Numbered from the stretch's first letter, positions 45,187-54,739 are shown. The stretch is DNA of 64,000 bases from an uncultured Lachnospiraceae bacterium (GCA_946491665.1 CAMLYL010000001.1:1-64000); one strand, 5' to 3'. Numbers and translations: made by a program. The notes: a model not told the origin generated them from the letters alone.

Positions 45187-46203
45187 TTACCCTGCCTCAA
45201 TTAATATAGTCATGGTTCCTCCACAAACCATACCTTCTGAAGCAGCAACTTCATTGGTCAAATCAGCCTCTTTAACTCTGTAACCACCTTGTTTCATCAC
45301 CATCAACGCTGCATCAATCATTTCTTTCTCCAAGCATCCTCCACCTATAGATCCAAAAATAGACCCGTCCTCATAAACAATCATCTTGGCCCCAGACTTT
45401 CTTGGCGCAGATCCATTCGTTTCAATCACGGTAACAATCGCTTTCTTTTCTGTCGGCATCTGCGCCAACTTTTCAATTACCTCCATTTCAATATCTGAAT
45501 TCATTCTTTTTTCTTCACACTCTGCTTTAGTCCTTTTTACATGAATAATTTCAGCTATAATTGAAATCGCAATTTCTTCCGGCGTAACCGCACCAATATT
45601 CAGACCAATTGGTGTATAAATGTTCTCCAGCCATCTTTCTGGCACTCCGCTTTGCTTTAACAGCTTTTTCAAATCTTCCACACGCCTTCTTGATCCGATC
45701 AATCCAATGTATTTTGCATTTTTTTCTGCCGATAACTTCTGCAGGCATTCCCGATCACATTTGTGCCCTCTTGTCACAACTGCAACATAATCTCTTTCAG
45801 ATATCTCCAGCTTTGGAATTGCATATTCAAAGTTATCACAAATCACTTCCGACGCTTGCGGGAAACGATCACCACTGGCAAATGCAGGTCTGTCATCTAC
45901 AACAATAACTCGAAAACCAACTTTCGCAGCAAAATCTGCCAATGCCAATGAAATATGTCCTCCTCCAAGAATAATCAATCTTTCTGTCTTTCCAAATGGC
46001 TCCGCTACAATCAGTTTTCCTTTTTCTCTGTTTACAACAGGTTCCCCTTTTCTATAAGCTTCCGAAACAATACCGGGCTGATCTGCAAACAAATCCGCCT
46101 GCACAAACAGCTTTTTCTGAATTTCAGAGTTCAGGCATGTTACCATTACCACTTTTTCTCTGATTTTCAATCCATCCATCAGACTTTTATAAATATTATC
46201 CAT
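45187..46203 (-). CDS. XdhC/CoxI-family Moco maturation factor with Rossmann domain first
   Basis: RLIILGGGHISLALADFAAKVGFRVIVVDDRPAFASGDRFPQA (XdhC_C) precedes AIVTVIETNGSAPRKSGAKMIVYEDGSIFGSIGGGCLEKEMIDAAL (XdhC_CoxI). Confidence 0.88.
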   Translation of the reverse strand: MDNIYKSLMDGLKIREKVVMVTCLNSEIQKKLFVQADLFADQPGIVSEAYRKGEPVVNREKGKLIVAEPFGKTERLIILGGGHISLALADFAAKVGFRVIVVDDRPAFASGDRFPQASEVICDNFEYAIPKLEISERDYVAVVTRGHKCDRECLQKLSAEKNAKYIGLIGSRRRVEDLKKLLKQSGVPERWLENIYTPIGLNIGAVTPEEIAISIIAEIIHVKRTKAECEEKRMNSDIEMEVIEKLAQMPTEKKAIVTVIETNGSAPRKSGAKMIVYEDGSIFGSIGGGCLEKEMIDAALMVMKQGGYRVKEADLTNEVAASEGMVCGGTMTILIEAG

Positions 46204-46231
46204 CTTGATTCTTTCCGAAGATTCCTCCCAC

Positions 46232-48361
46232 TTATTCCACTTTTTGTATACTGCAAAGCAGAGCTCTTAATTGATAAGTTCCCATAGCCGGATCCAGCGG
46301 TTCTCCCATACTGGTCAGAACATTACAATTTGACCTCATACAGCTTTCATATACATTATCCATCTCTGGATACCACCACCCATACTCCGTATTAATCACT
46401 CTCGGATCTATACCATCTGTTATTTTTGCTTTCTGAATTATGTTGCCCCGAAGTGTAGAAATTTTTACCCAGTCGCCTGACTTAATACTATATTTTTCAG
46501 CAGTATTTGGATGTAATTCCACAATAGGGTCTGGATGGCTTTTTCTCAGAAAGGGAACCTGCCTGTGTTCTGAACAAAAAAAATTAATAGTTCTTCCTCC
46601 AGTCGTCAATACATATGGAAATTCCTTTGTCAGTTGCGGTGTACTATAGGGACTTTCTGGCGGTTCCTCATAATATGGCAGCGGGTCATACCCATTTTTT
46701 TCCATAATTGTCGAAAAAAGCTCACATTTACCAGTAGGAGTATGAAATTTCCCACGTTTTTTATACTTCTCATATTCTATTGGAACCTGGATATAATTCA
46801 ATCGTTTCAACTTCTCAAATGACAGACCTTTCCACTGAGGAAATTTTTCCCCAGTCGCAGCCAGCTGCCGATCATATATCTCCTCCGGCCGCTTTGCCCC
46901 ATAATCCAATCCCATAAAATTGCACAGTTCACAAAATACTTCTTCATCTGATTTACATTCACCAATCCTCACAATTTCCTTCTGAGCAATAATCGTATGG
47001 GATGAAAGATCCGGTGGGGAATATACCTCATTCAGTTCCATCCAGCTGGCAGCAGGAAGTACCAAATCAGACAACATGGCAGATGGGGTCATAAACAAAT
47101 CCATGCAACTGATAAAATCCAGATTTGTCATTGCTTTATATGTTTTGAGTGATTCTCCATTACTAATCAAACCATTATTTCCAAACATAAGCAATGTCTT
47201 CACCGGATATGGTTTTCCTGTAATCATTGCTTCATAAGCCACTGCAACAGATGCAGACGGAAATGGCATATGCGGGCCGCAGGCAATTTTAAATCGATCA
47301 GCTCCCAGACGTTTTTTCTCCATTTCTTCCGAGAGAAAGTGCCTATTATGACTCGGATTGGGCATTATTCCCATTCCCTCCAGCCATCCTCCGGGAACAT
47401 CATAATTCCCGGTAATAGCCATCAAAATAGAGATTGCATGCACAGTCTGCATCGTATTCGGCGTATGTTCAATCGCACACCCCCACTCGATTGCAGAAGG
47501 CTTATTTTTTGCGAATTTTCTCGCAGCCAGAAGTATCTGCTCTTTCGGAATCCAGGTAATTTCAGACACACTCTCTAAGGTGTATTCAGATACTCTTTTT
47601 TTCAGGTCTTCGAATCCATAACACCAGTTGCTGACAAATTCATGATCGTATAAATCCTCCTGTATGATAATATGAATCATTCCCAATGCAAGCGCATCAT
47701 CTGTTCCCGGTCTGATCCTGAGCCATAACTCAGATTTTTTTGCAAGATTCGTTTGTCTTGGATCAATTGTAATCAGTTTAGTACCTTCCTTGATCACATC
47801 ATTCAAAAGGAATTGATTTTCTCCTCCGGCATTTGTAACATCATGGTTATGCCCCCATACCAAAATATACTTTGGATGAACGCTTCCATAATAATCAACC
47901 ACACAATAAGAACCAAATCTCATCATACACGCCTGCACTCTCGGGAAAAAACACATCGCGAATCCCGGTTCCAGCCAATTGGGAGATCCCAACGTATAGG
48001 TAAATCTCGGAACATGCTGAAAATGATGTCTTCCTGTTCCCTGGGCTACTATAATAGATTCCGGCCCATATTTTTCTTTTGTACGATTTATATTTTTAGC
48101 CAGGATTTCATACGCCTGTTGCCATGTAATTCTTTCCCATTTACCTTCTCCTCTTTTCCCTATTCGTTTCATAGGATATTTCAATCGATCCGGATGGTAA
48201 AGAATCTCCAGACTTTTCATCCCTTTTATACACATTCTGCCTTTACTTAGTGGATGATCCGGATCCGGCCTTATCTCCGTTATCTTCCCATCCTCTAACG
48301 TGCAAATTGCACCGCAACCGCCATGGCATGCCCGACATGTTGTTTTTATGTGCTGCTTCAC
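46232..48361 (-). CDS. bis-MGD molybdopterin oxidoreductase (DMSO reductase superfamily)
   Basis: TTCRACHGGCGAICTLEDGKITEIRPDPDHPLSKGRMCIKG; WLEPGFAMCFFPRV; GTG start with RBS GGGGGA. Confidence 0.92.
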   Translation of the reverse strand: MKQHIKTTCRACHGGCGAICTLEDGKITEIRPDPDHPLSKGRMCIKGMKSLEILYHPDRLKYPMKRIGKRGEGKWERITWQQAYEILAKNINRTKEKYGPESIIVAQGTGRHHFQHVPRFTYTLGSPNWLEPGFAMCFFPRVQACMMRFGSYCVVDYYGSVHPKYILVWGHNHDVTNAGGENQFLLNDVIKEGTKLITIDPRQTNLAKKSELWLRIRPGTDDALALGMIHIIIQEDLYDHEFVSNWCYGFEDLKKRVSEYTLESVSEITWIPKEQILLAARKFAKNKPSAIEWGCAIEHTPNTMQTVHAISILMAITGNYDVPGGWLEGMGIMPNPSHNRHFLSEEMEKKRLGADRFKIACGPHMPFPSASVAVAYEAMITGKPYPVKTLLMFGNNGLISNGESLKTYKAMTNLDFISCMDLFMTPSAMLSDLVLPAASWMELNEVYSPPDLSSHTIIAQKEIVRIGECKSDEEVFCELCNFMGLDYGAKRPEEIYDRQLAATGEKFPQWKGLSFEKLKRLNYIQVPIEYEKYKKRGKFHTPTGKCELFSTIMEKNGYDPLPYYEEPPESPYSTPQLTKEFPYVLTTGGRTINFFCSEHRQVPFLRKSHPDPIVELHPNTAEKYSIKSGDWVKISTLRGNIIQKAKITDGIDPRVINTEYGWWYPEMDNVYESCMRSNCNVLTSMGEPLDPAMGTYQLRALLCSIQKVE

Positions 48362-48495
48362 TATTTTCCCCCTTCTCAACTTCCTGATGTGTTTATCATT
48401 TATTCTTTCTCTTACATTTGTCAGATCCTTTCTTATTCATGCAGGAAATATTCTGATCAGTTTGCCACCAATGTCAGAGGATAGGTATTTCAATA

Positions 48496-49050
48496 TTATT
48501 TGTATTCCATCCCCGGAGTACGTTTTGCCGCCGAAAGAACAAATAAGATAGTACACGGTTTATCAGAACGATTGGACCATGCATGAATCGTTCCCCGCTG
48601 GATTAAAATGTCACCTTTCTTCATCAGTTTTTCTCCACCGTCAATTACTGCGTAGACTTCTCCTTCCAAAACCACAGCATAATCCAGGGATGCCGTTCTA
48701 TGCATCATAGGAGGTTCAGGAGTAATACCATCCTCCTTCATCCCCAACTCACCATCAGGCGGAAACTGCATAATTCGAAATACGTTTCCGTTTGGATCCG
48801 GATTAATATTAAAAGGACAGTCTGTTGTATCCACATACTCACCATCATTATCCGCAGGACTCTCATTCTGTCTCCATATCTCAGCGGTAACAAAATTCTC
48901 ACAACCCCCGATCGCAAAACGATGCGGACAAATCTGATCCTCTACAAAAATTGCTGTACCATTTTCGTCATGTCCTGTTATGATTCTCCTGAAATTAACA
49001 GCATCTTTTGCCGGCTCTATTCCCGGCAGAGCTTTTCCCAAATCAGCCAT
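48496..49050 (-). CDS. Cupin domain protein
   Basis: MMHRTASLDYAVVLEGEVYAVIDGGEKLMKKGDILIQRGTIHAWSNRSDKPCTILFVL. Confidence 0.87.
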   Translation of the reverse strand: MADLGKALPGIEPAKDAVNFRRIITGHDENGTAIFVEDQICPHRFAIGGCENFVTAEIWRQNESPADNDGEYVDTTDCPFNINPDPNGNVFRIMQFPPDGELGMKEDGITPEPPMMHRTASLDYAVVLEGEVYAVIDGGEKLMKKGDILIQRGTIHAWSNRSDKPCTILFVLSAAKRTPGMEYK

Positions 49051-49648
49051 TTTTGCTCTCCTCCTGTCTGTATTCCGGCACCGGTTCATTAAACGCATTC
49101 AACACCGTGCCAACTAATTTAAACATTCCTACTGCCAATACAATTCCATTAAATCCTTCCTGCCCGAGAACTGCCACACAATGATCATATACCGCTCCCG
49201 GAATCGCCCCTACACCGTTTAGTGCCACAGCAAGGTCATATGCCGCAGACTCCTTTTCTTCAAGATCTACTGGTTTAATTCCTGCCATAATAGAAGAAAT
49301 CTGTTCATCAGTCAAACCAAAGCTTTTGCCAAGCATGGTGTGCGCATACATTCCATACTGCCCTTTTGCCGCAGTAACTGTAACAAGAACTGCGATCTCA
49401 TGAGCCTTTCCGCCATTCCGGGCAATATCTGCCGCTATGATATCGCGATTTAACGGAAGAAATTCCATTCCCAGATCCACTTCATGACAGAACAGATTAG
49501 ATGGGCCATTTAATTCCTTATTTTCTGTCAGCCATACATAAGGCATAGTCTGAAACGCCTTCATGTGAATGTCATAGAATTCTTTCTGCTTTGCTGTCAT
49601 TTCCTCTGGTTTAATGTAGGGTAGTCTGCATTCTGTGTTATAAATCAT
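49043..49648 (-). CDS. Carboxymuconolactone decarboxylase (CMD/AhpD)-like protein
   Basis: NGGKAHEIAVLVTVTAAKGQYGMYAHTMLGKSFGLTDEQISSIMAG...AYDLAVALN. Confidence 0.78.
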   Translation of the reverse strand: MIYNTECRLPYIKPEEMTAKQKEFYDIHMKAFQTMPYVWLTENKELNGPSNLFCHEVDLGMEFLPLNRDIIAADIARNGGKAHEIAVLVTVTAAKGQYGMYAHTMLGKSFGLTDEQISSIMAGIKPVDLEEKESAAYDLAVALNGVGAIPGAVYDHCVAVLGQEGFNGIVLAVGMFKLVGTVLNAFNEPVPEYRQEESKNG

Positions 49649-49669
49649 TTTGTCTTTTTCCTCCTTATA

Positions 49670-50485
49670 TTAAATCCAATGGTCTTTTTCCCGCTCATAT
49701 AACTCCGGCAAAATCTTAGATAAATTTGAAAATTCTTTTACGTTGTGATTCAATAAACATATCGGTCCAACAGACGGAATCCTCACCCCATCCGGAATAC
49801 TCTTTACAGCCTTGCCATCTATAATCTGCCATCCAAACCAGAATCTTGACCTAAGCTGTGAACCTCCCTGGACAGGTCTCAGGAAATGAGTCATAACCAC
49901 AGGAATATCTGGCATTTCTTCTCCGCCAAGAATTTTCACATTAGCACATACTAATGCATTACATGCATCTGTATCAATTTTCGACTCATCGTATCCCATA
50001 TCACGCGGGCGCATAAAATGAATGCGCAACAAATCTGTAGTCCCGGTTCCGATATCCTCCCATATATTATGAATACTTCCCCAATGCCTTTCCCGTATGG
50101 AAAGATTCGGATTTACGGCGCGCAGCGGATCATCCAGGTAAACATCATAATGATCTTCGCTATCCCAACAGGCATAACGAAGTCGGTCAATTGGATGCCA
50201 TGCAAACCACCAGTCAAACATTTCGCCTGTTACACCTGGGAAAAACGTCTTATTTGCGATAAGTGCCGTTCCGTCCTCCAGAGACCACCAGCCAAATTCG
50301 CAGGGCAGATCGCCATTTTTAAATAAATCATTCCGATCCTGAATACGAAGTGCCAACGCATTGTCCAATGGCTCTTTCGTAATACAGTCATACTTTTCCT
50401 GTTCACCACAGTATACATCTCTGGTATAAAAATCATAGTAGCTTTTTAATTTGTCTTCATTTCTTACAGGTACTTTTTTGCCCAT
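49670..50485 (-). CDS. DAPG hydrolase (PhlG)/phloretin hydrolase-like C-C bond hydrolase
   Basis: TFFPGVTGEMFDWWFAWHPIDRLRYACWDSEDHYDV and late MTHFLRPVQGGSQLRSRFWFGW resemble PhlG-family motifs. Confidence 0.78.
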   Translation of the reverse strand: MGKKVPVRNEDKLKSYYDFYTRDVYCGEQEKYDCITKEPLDNALALRIQDRNDLFKNGDLPCEFGWWSLEDGTALIANKTFFPGVTGEMFDWWFAWHPIDRLRYACWDSEDHYDVYLDDPLRAVNPNLSIRERHWGSIHNIWEDIGTGTTDLLRIHFMRPRDMGYDESKIDTDACNALVCANVKILGGEEMPDIPVVMTHFLRPVQGGSQLRSRFWFGWQIIDGKAVKSIPDGVRIPSVGPICLLNHNVKEFSNLSKILPELYEREKDHWI

Positions 50486-50537
50486 ATTTCTTTTGCACTA
50501 TCTAAAAATAAATGCCTCCTCCTTTTTAAATATTTTC

Positions 50538-50590
50538 ATACTAACTAGTTTGTATATATTCATAATAAACACAACGTTTTTACTTGTCAA
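50538..50590 (-). promoter_or_regulatory. Sigma-70-type promoter with downstream TetR-like palindrome
   Basis: Minus strand TTGACA-17-TATTAT (50585..50590 / 50562..50567); near-perfect palindrome ATACTAACTAGTTTGTAT at 50538..50555. Confidence 0.65.
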
Positions 50591-51043
50591 TATAAATAAA
50601 TATTTTTGGACAATTTGTTTTGTTTTTATTCATTTATAGTCTATAAACAAGTACTTCTTTGTAAAAAATATAGAATTTTCCACAACAAATTCAGGAAAGA
50701 GCAAATACATACAAACAAAAAAATCAGCCGAATGATACCAGCCGATTTCAAATAACATTTATTTATCCTTCATAATAAGAATTTTGATTTTACAATTATT
50801 AGTAAGCTCTTGTCAAAACTGCTCCAACAGCAGGCCAATTATCCCCTCTGCCAGTGCCTTCCTGTCTATTCCGTAAACTACAGAGCCTGACAATGTCCCA
50901 TCAGGGTGTGATCCATACGCATTATTCTCTCCCCGCCTCTCAATAAAAATCTGTCGCCAGCCGCTGCATCCAGAAAATTATCCGAAACGGGGAGGGACAG
51001 GCATTCCGGTCATTCAGATAAATACCCCTGTAATATTTTTCTG

Positions 51044-51190
51044 TCAGACAAAGAACCTGCGCTTATATTCTCTCTGCAGCTCCTCCCGGAATTCCGGCGC
51101 CGCGATGGCAATGAGCTGTTTTGCTCTGTCTCTCAGCGTATGCCCGTGAAGCTGAGCGATTCGTATCTTCGCGTACTCCGTCGCTGCCCG
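51044..51190 (-). pseudogene. Remnant of acetyl-CoA hydrolase/CoA-transferase C-terminus
   Basis: TEYAKIRIAQLHGHTLRDRAKQLIAIAAPEFREELQREYKRRF resembles the conserved C-terminal TEYG.A.LRGKTLRERA..LI.IAHP.FREEL segment; no upstream domain in frame. Confidence 0.65.
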
Positions 51191-51443
51191 GATGGTACTA
51201 ATCCCAGTATTGAAATTTTGAAACCGTTTCCTGTCTGTTTTCCGCCAGAGTTTCCACTCCATTGCTGCATTTTTGCATTTTTGATTTCAGTATGCTGAAT
51301 CATACAGCTTTTTGCAATTCTTTTTTCCGATTCAAAGCCGGAAGATGAGATATTCAAGACCCGCTCACGGGTCTTGGCGCGGGATTCGGGGCAGCTGTAG
51401 CTGACATCTTCCTTACCGAATCCCTGCGCATCCCCGCAGAGCG

Positions 51444-51533
51444 TTTATCAGATGGGGGATTGACTCCCGCCACTAATACTAATTGGTTATACTCACCGCC
51501 TGTAGAGGCGGGAGTCTTCCCGCATCTGATAAA
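51444..51533. repeat. Long imperfect inverted repeat (possible MITE or IS end)
   Basis: tttatcagatgggggattgactcccgcc ... ggcgggagtcttcccgcatctgataaa. Confidence 0.7.
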
Positions 51534-51560
51534 AAACCCCCGCAAACCTGCGGGGGCATA
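51532..51560 (-). terminator. dapA terminator
   Basis: Minus strand GCCCCCGCAGGTTTGCGGGGGTTTTTT. Confidence 0.85.
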
Positions 51561-51594
51561 TGCACTGCGGCATCTCTTTCATTTTCACTTGATC

Positions 51595-52482
51595 TTATTT
51601 CATCAGCCCGAACCGGATCAGCTCCTGACGCAGTACCTCCTTATGAGCATCCTCCATCTCACACAGAGGCCCGCGAAGAGGACCAGCCTGCATTCCAAGC
51701 ATATTCATGGCTGCCTTTACGGGAATCGGATTCACCTCAGAGAACAGAGCGTCAATCAGCGGAACCGCGCTCAGCTGAATCTGTCTTGCCTTCTCCTGAT
51801 CGCCCTCCAGATACTCCATCACCATATCATGTGTCTGGCGGGGAGCCACATTGGACAATACGGAGATCACGCCGATGCCTCCGATGGAAAGCAGCGGCAG
51901 CACCTGGCCGTCCTCGCCGGAATATAACTCCAGATTGCCGTCACAGAGATTCATCATCCGGGCCGCCTGAGCCATATTTCCTGTAGCATCTTTGATACCT
52001 ACAATATTATCTACATTCTTCACCAGCTCTGCCACAGTGGCCGGCATCAGATTACATCCGGTTCTTGAGGGAACATTGTACATAACAATCGGCGCTTTTA
52101 CTTCCTTTGCAATAGCCGTATAGTGTGCTACCAGCCCTTTCTGTGTTGCTTTATTGTAGTAAGGGGTAACCACCAGAAGGCCATCTGCACCTGCAGCGTC
52201 CGCCTCCTTTGAAAGCTCAATCGCGGTCTGTGTACTGTTGCTTCCTGTTCCGGCAATCACGGGGATCCGGTGTTTTGTAAACTCAATAGCCGCTTTGATT
52301 ACATCCACATGTTCCTGCTCCGTTAAGGTAGCACTCTCGCCGGTAGTACCTGTGATAACGATGCAGTCTGTACCATTATCAATCTGATAATTGATATTCG
52401 TCTCCAGCGCATCATAATTCACTTCATAATTTTCCTTCATCGGCGTCACAATCGCGACACCCGCTCCTCTGAAAATCGACAT
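51595..52482 (-). CDS. dapA: 4-hydroxy-tetrahydrodipicolinate synthase
   Basis: GTTGESATLTEQEH, VVTPYYNKATQKGL, MYNVPSRTGCNL, VGIKDATG. Confidence 0.96.
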   Translation of the reverse strand: MSIFRGAGVAIVTPMKENYEVNYDALETNINYQIDNGTDCIVITGTTGESATLTEQEHVDVIKAAIEFTKHRIPVIAGTGSNSTQTAIELSKEADAAGADGLLVVTPYYNKATQKGLVAHYTAIAKEVKAPIVMYNVPSRTGCNLMPATVAELVKNVDNIVGIKDATGNMAQAARMMNLCDGNLELYSGEDGQVLPLLSIGGIGVISVLSNVAPRQTHDMVMEYLEGDQEKARQIQLSAVPLIDALFSEVNPIPVKAAMNMLGMQAGPLRGPLCEMEDAHKEVLRQELIRFGLMK

Positions 52483-52543
52483 TTCAGTTCCTCCTTATAG
52501 ATGTAGATGATCCTGAGACAAAAATATGTCCCTTACTTCAACA

Positions 52544-52572
52544 GAAAAGGACCAACGAAAGTGCCGGTCCCT
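52544..52572 (-). terminator. Riboswitch-associated terminator hairpin
   Basis: Minus strand GGGACCGGCACTTTCGTTGGTCCTTTT. Confidence 0.65.
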
Positions 52573-52599
52573 GAAATCACAAAGTATGATATGATTCAG

Positions 52600-52770
52600 T
52601 GATAGCGCTCCATCTCATTCGATGACAGTCGCAGCATTTTTCACACTGCGCCCAAGAAACAGCTGTCCGAAATCCGGCTGCCCTTTCGGCACGCTCTCCT
52701 TTCAGCTGCTCTCTCCTGCTTCCGGCGCATCAAACAGCCTACTCATAGATCATGCGACCTCTATCTCATC
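52600..52770 (-). ncRNA. Lysine riboswitch (L box)
   Basis: Minus strand GATAGAGGTCGCATGATCTATGAGTAGG...GCTGAAAGGAGAGCGTGCCGAAAGGGCAGCC...ACTGTCATCGAATGAGATGGAGCGCTATC upstream of dapA. Confidence 0.93.
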
Positions 52771-52911
52771 TGTATCCTTTTCGTCTGTGACCGAAATTGT
52801 ATTTTTATCGGTACACTATGGTGAATATAGCACGATATATCAGAAATGTCAACCACTCCGAAAAAAAATCCTGACACTTTCTGATAAATGGTTATTCTCC
52901 GTACTTCCGTC

Positions 52912-53418
52912 TCAGGAATCGGACTGCGTTCCGTCCTTTTTTACACAGATCTGATACACAGAATCCGCGTACTCCAGAAGCGCGTCACCCAGCACCCTCC
53001 CGGTAAGAATCACATCTGTATCCTCAGACCTGAGATCCAGAAGCCGCAGAAGATCTTCCTCGGAAATAATCTGATTATCCACCAGTCCCAGCACCTCGTC
53101 CAGAACCAGTGCGGAGCACTCACCGGTCTGCAGTACCTTACGGGCAAAGTTTATCCCGTTGACCATATTCATCTGCTCCTCAAACTGCTCCTTTTCACTG
53201 AGCTCTCTGTAATCACGATCTGATTTCTGAAAACGGAATACCCGGATCTCCGGCTCAAGCCGGCTCAGAAAACGGATTTCGTCCTCGTTCTTCTTCTTTA
53301 GAAACTCAACGATAATCACAGATCCCTCACTGCACGCTTCATGTATGGCACACCCCAGAGCCGCAGAAGTCTTCCCTCTGCCGTCGCCGCAGTATACCCG
53401 TACCTTACCTGTACTCAT
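52912..53418 (-). CDS. CobA/CobO/BtuR-family cob(I)alamin adenosyltransferase-like protein
   Basis: VRVYCGDGRGKTSAALGCAIHEA, LVLDEVLGLVDNQII, DVILTGR. Confidence 0.88.
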   Translation of the reverse strand: MSTGKVRVYCGDGRGKTSAALGCAIHEACSEGSVIIVEFLKKKNEDEIRFLSRLEPEIRVFRFQKSDRDYRELSEKEQFEEQMNMVNGINFARKVLQTGECSALVLDEVLGLVDNQIISEEDLLRLLDLRSEDTDVILTGRVLGDALLEYADSVYQICVKKDGTQSDS

Positions 53419-53632
53419 GGCTTTCTCCTTCCACTTACAGTTTCCATTTTTATGTAAATTTAAAAATCTATCTGCTAACATATCATATTGTTCCCAAAAA
53501 GACAACTATTTCTTCTGTTTTCACGGCGCAACCCGCTGACTGTACTCCTGTCCGGAACCATTTCGGGCATATTGCATTCTGCCGCATCCGCTGCAATCCG
53601 ACGGCTTCCGTTCATGAATTACTCCGAAATAT

Positions 53633-54265
53633 CTACTCCTCCGGAATCAAATCTACCTTGCTGACGGAAACCTCATAAGCCACTCTGCGCTCTGTCTCAT
53701 CCTCACTGATCTTTTTGACATATTCCCGGCTCTGAATCCGCCCGTACATCTGAATATGACTGCCCACCTCAAAGCCGGCGGCAAAGCGCGCATTCCTTCC
53801 CCAGCAGATACAGGGTATGTAATCTGATTTCCCGTAAGAACGGTTCACCGCAAGCAGCACATCCGCAATCTCTCTGCCGAGAGGTGTCTTTCTGTAAATC
53901 GGTTCCTTGCAGATATAACCGTCCAGAAAAATCTGATTCGTTTTCTCGTTCTCATCAATCTCATCCAGAAACTCCAGTTCCCGGACAAATACGGAAAGTA
54001 CCAGACGGTTCTTCTTCTCCTCGTGCCGGTTATAAGACCGGAACTGCCCCGTTACATGGATCAGCTGACCGGTGTAATCCTGTTCTGTGTCAATCAGCCG
54101 TTCGGAAATCATGAGCGGTATGTAATCCGCATAGTTGCTCAGCCGGTTTACTGCGATCTCTACCATATAAAAGCCCTCTCCGAAGACTTCATGGCTGTAA
54201 CGAAACTCAGAAACGATTTCTCCCATCATAGACACCTGGTTGTTCTCAAACAATTTATCCGTCAT
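53633..54265 (-). CDS. Single-stranded DNA-binding protein-like (OB fold)
   Basis: VSMMGEIVSEFRYSHEVFGEGFYMVEIAVNRLS...IPCICWGRNARFAAGFEVGSHIQMYGRIQSREY. Confidence 0.72.
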   Translation of the reverse strand: MTDKLFENNQVSMMGEIVSEFRYSHEVFGEGFYMVEIAVNRLSNYADYIPLMISERLIDTEQDYTGQLIHVTGQFRSYNRHEEKKNRLVLSVFVRELEFLDEIDENEKTNQIFLDGYICKEPIYRKTPLGREIADVLLAVNRSYGKSDYIPCICWGRNARFAAGFEVGSHIQMYGRIQSREYVKKISEDETERRVAYEVSVSKVDLIPEE

Positions 54266-54650
54266 TTACGTATACTCCCTTCTTCACATGTACTTTTCTC
54301 TGTGCTTTAAATTTATTCGCGTGATTTCTTTTTAGAACCTTCACGGTACGCTTATCCGCGGATCGTGCCTATCTTATCACGGGGGAAATGCGAATCATAA
54401 CCAAAACTGTCGATAAGGCAGAATTTGGATATTTCTAATTATACATACAGATTCTGAACATTTCGTGAAGAAAATCTGACAGAATCTTCTTATTTTATTT
54501 CGCTTTTATAAAAATTTTAAAACTGTCTTCTGCCGTTTCCCGGAACACACGAATCTGACACTTGTCAAACAGCAAAAATGTGATAGAATAAATAAGTTGC
54601 CTATAGTTTAAACCTGACAATATGTTAAAAACCCAGGGGGAATATTTTTA

Positions 54651-54715
54651 TGGGCAGATTTCTGCCTGTAAACAGAGCCTCCGGAAGATAAGCCCTGTGG
54701 GCGGAGATCTGCCCG
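54651..54715 (+). other. Structured leader upstream of typA
   Basis: GGGCAGAT ... ATCTGCCC closing stem around an internally structured ~48-nt region. Confidence 0.45.
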
Positions 54716-54739
54716 AAATCAAAGAAAGGAAGAATGCTC

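Noticed and set aside
51133-51357. 74-aa ORF overlapping the CoA-transferase remnant
   Set aside because: Different frame from the recognisable fragment; no motif.
52622-52954. 110-aa plus-strand ORF
   Set aside because: Lies antisense to the lysine riboswitch; no coding support.
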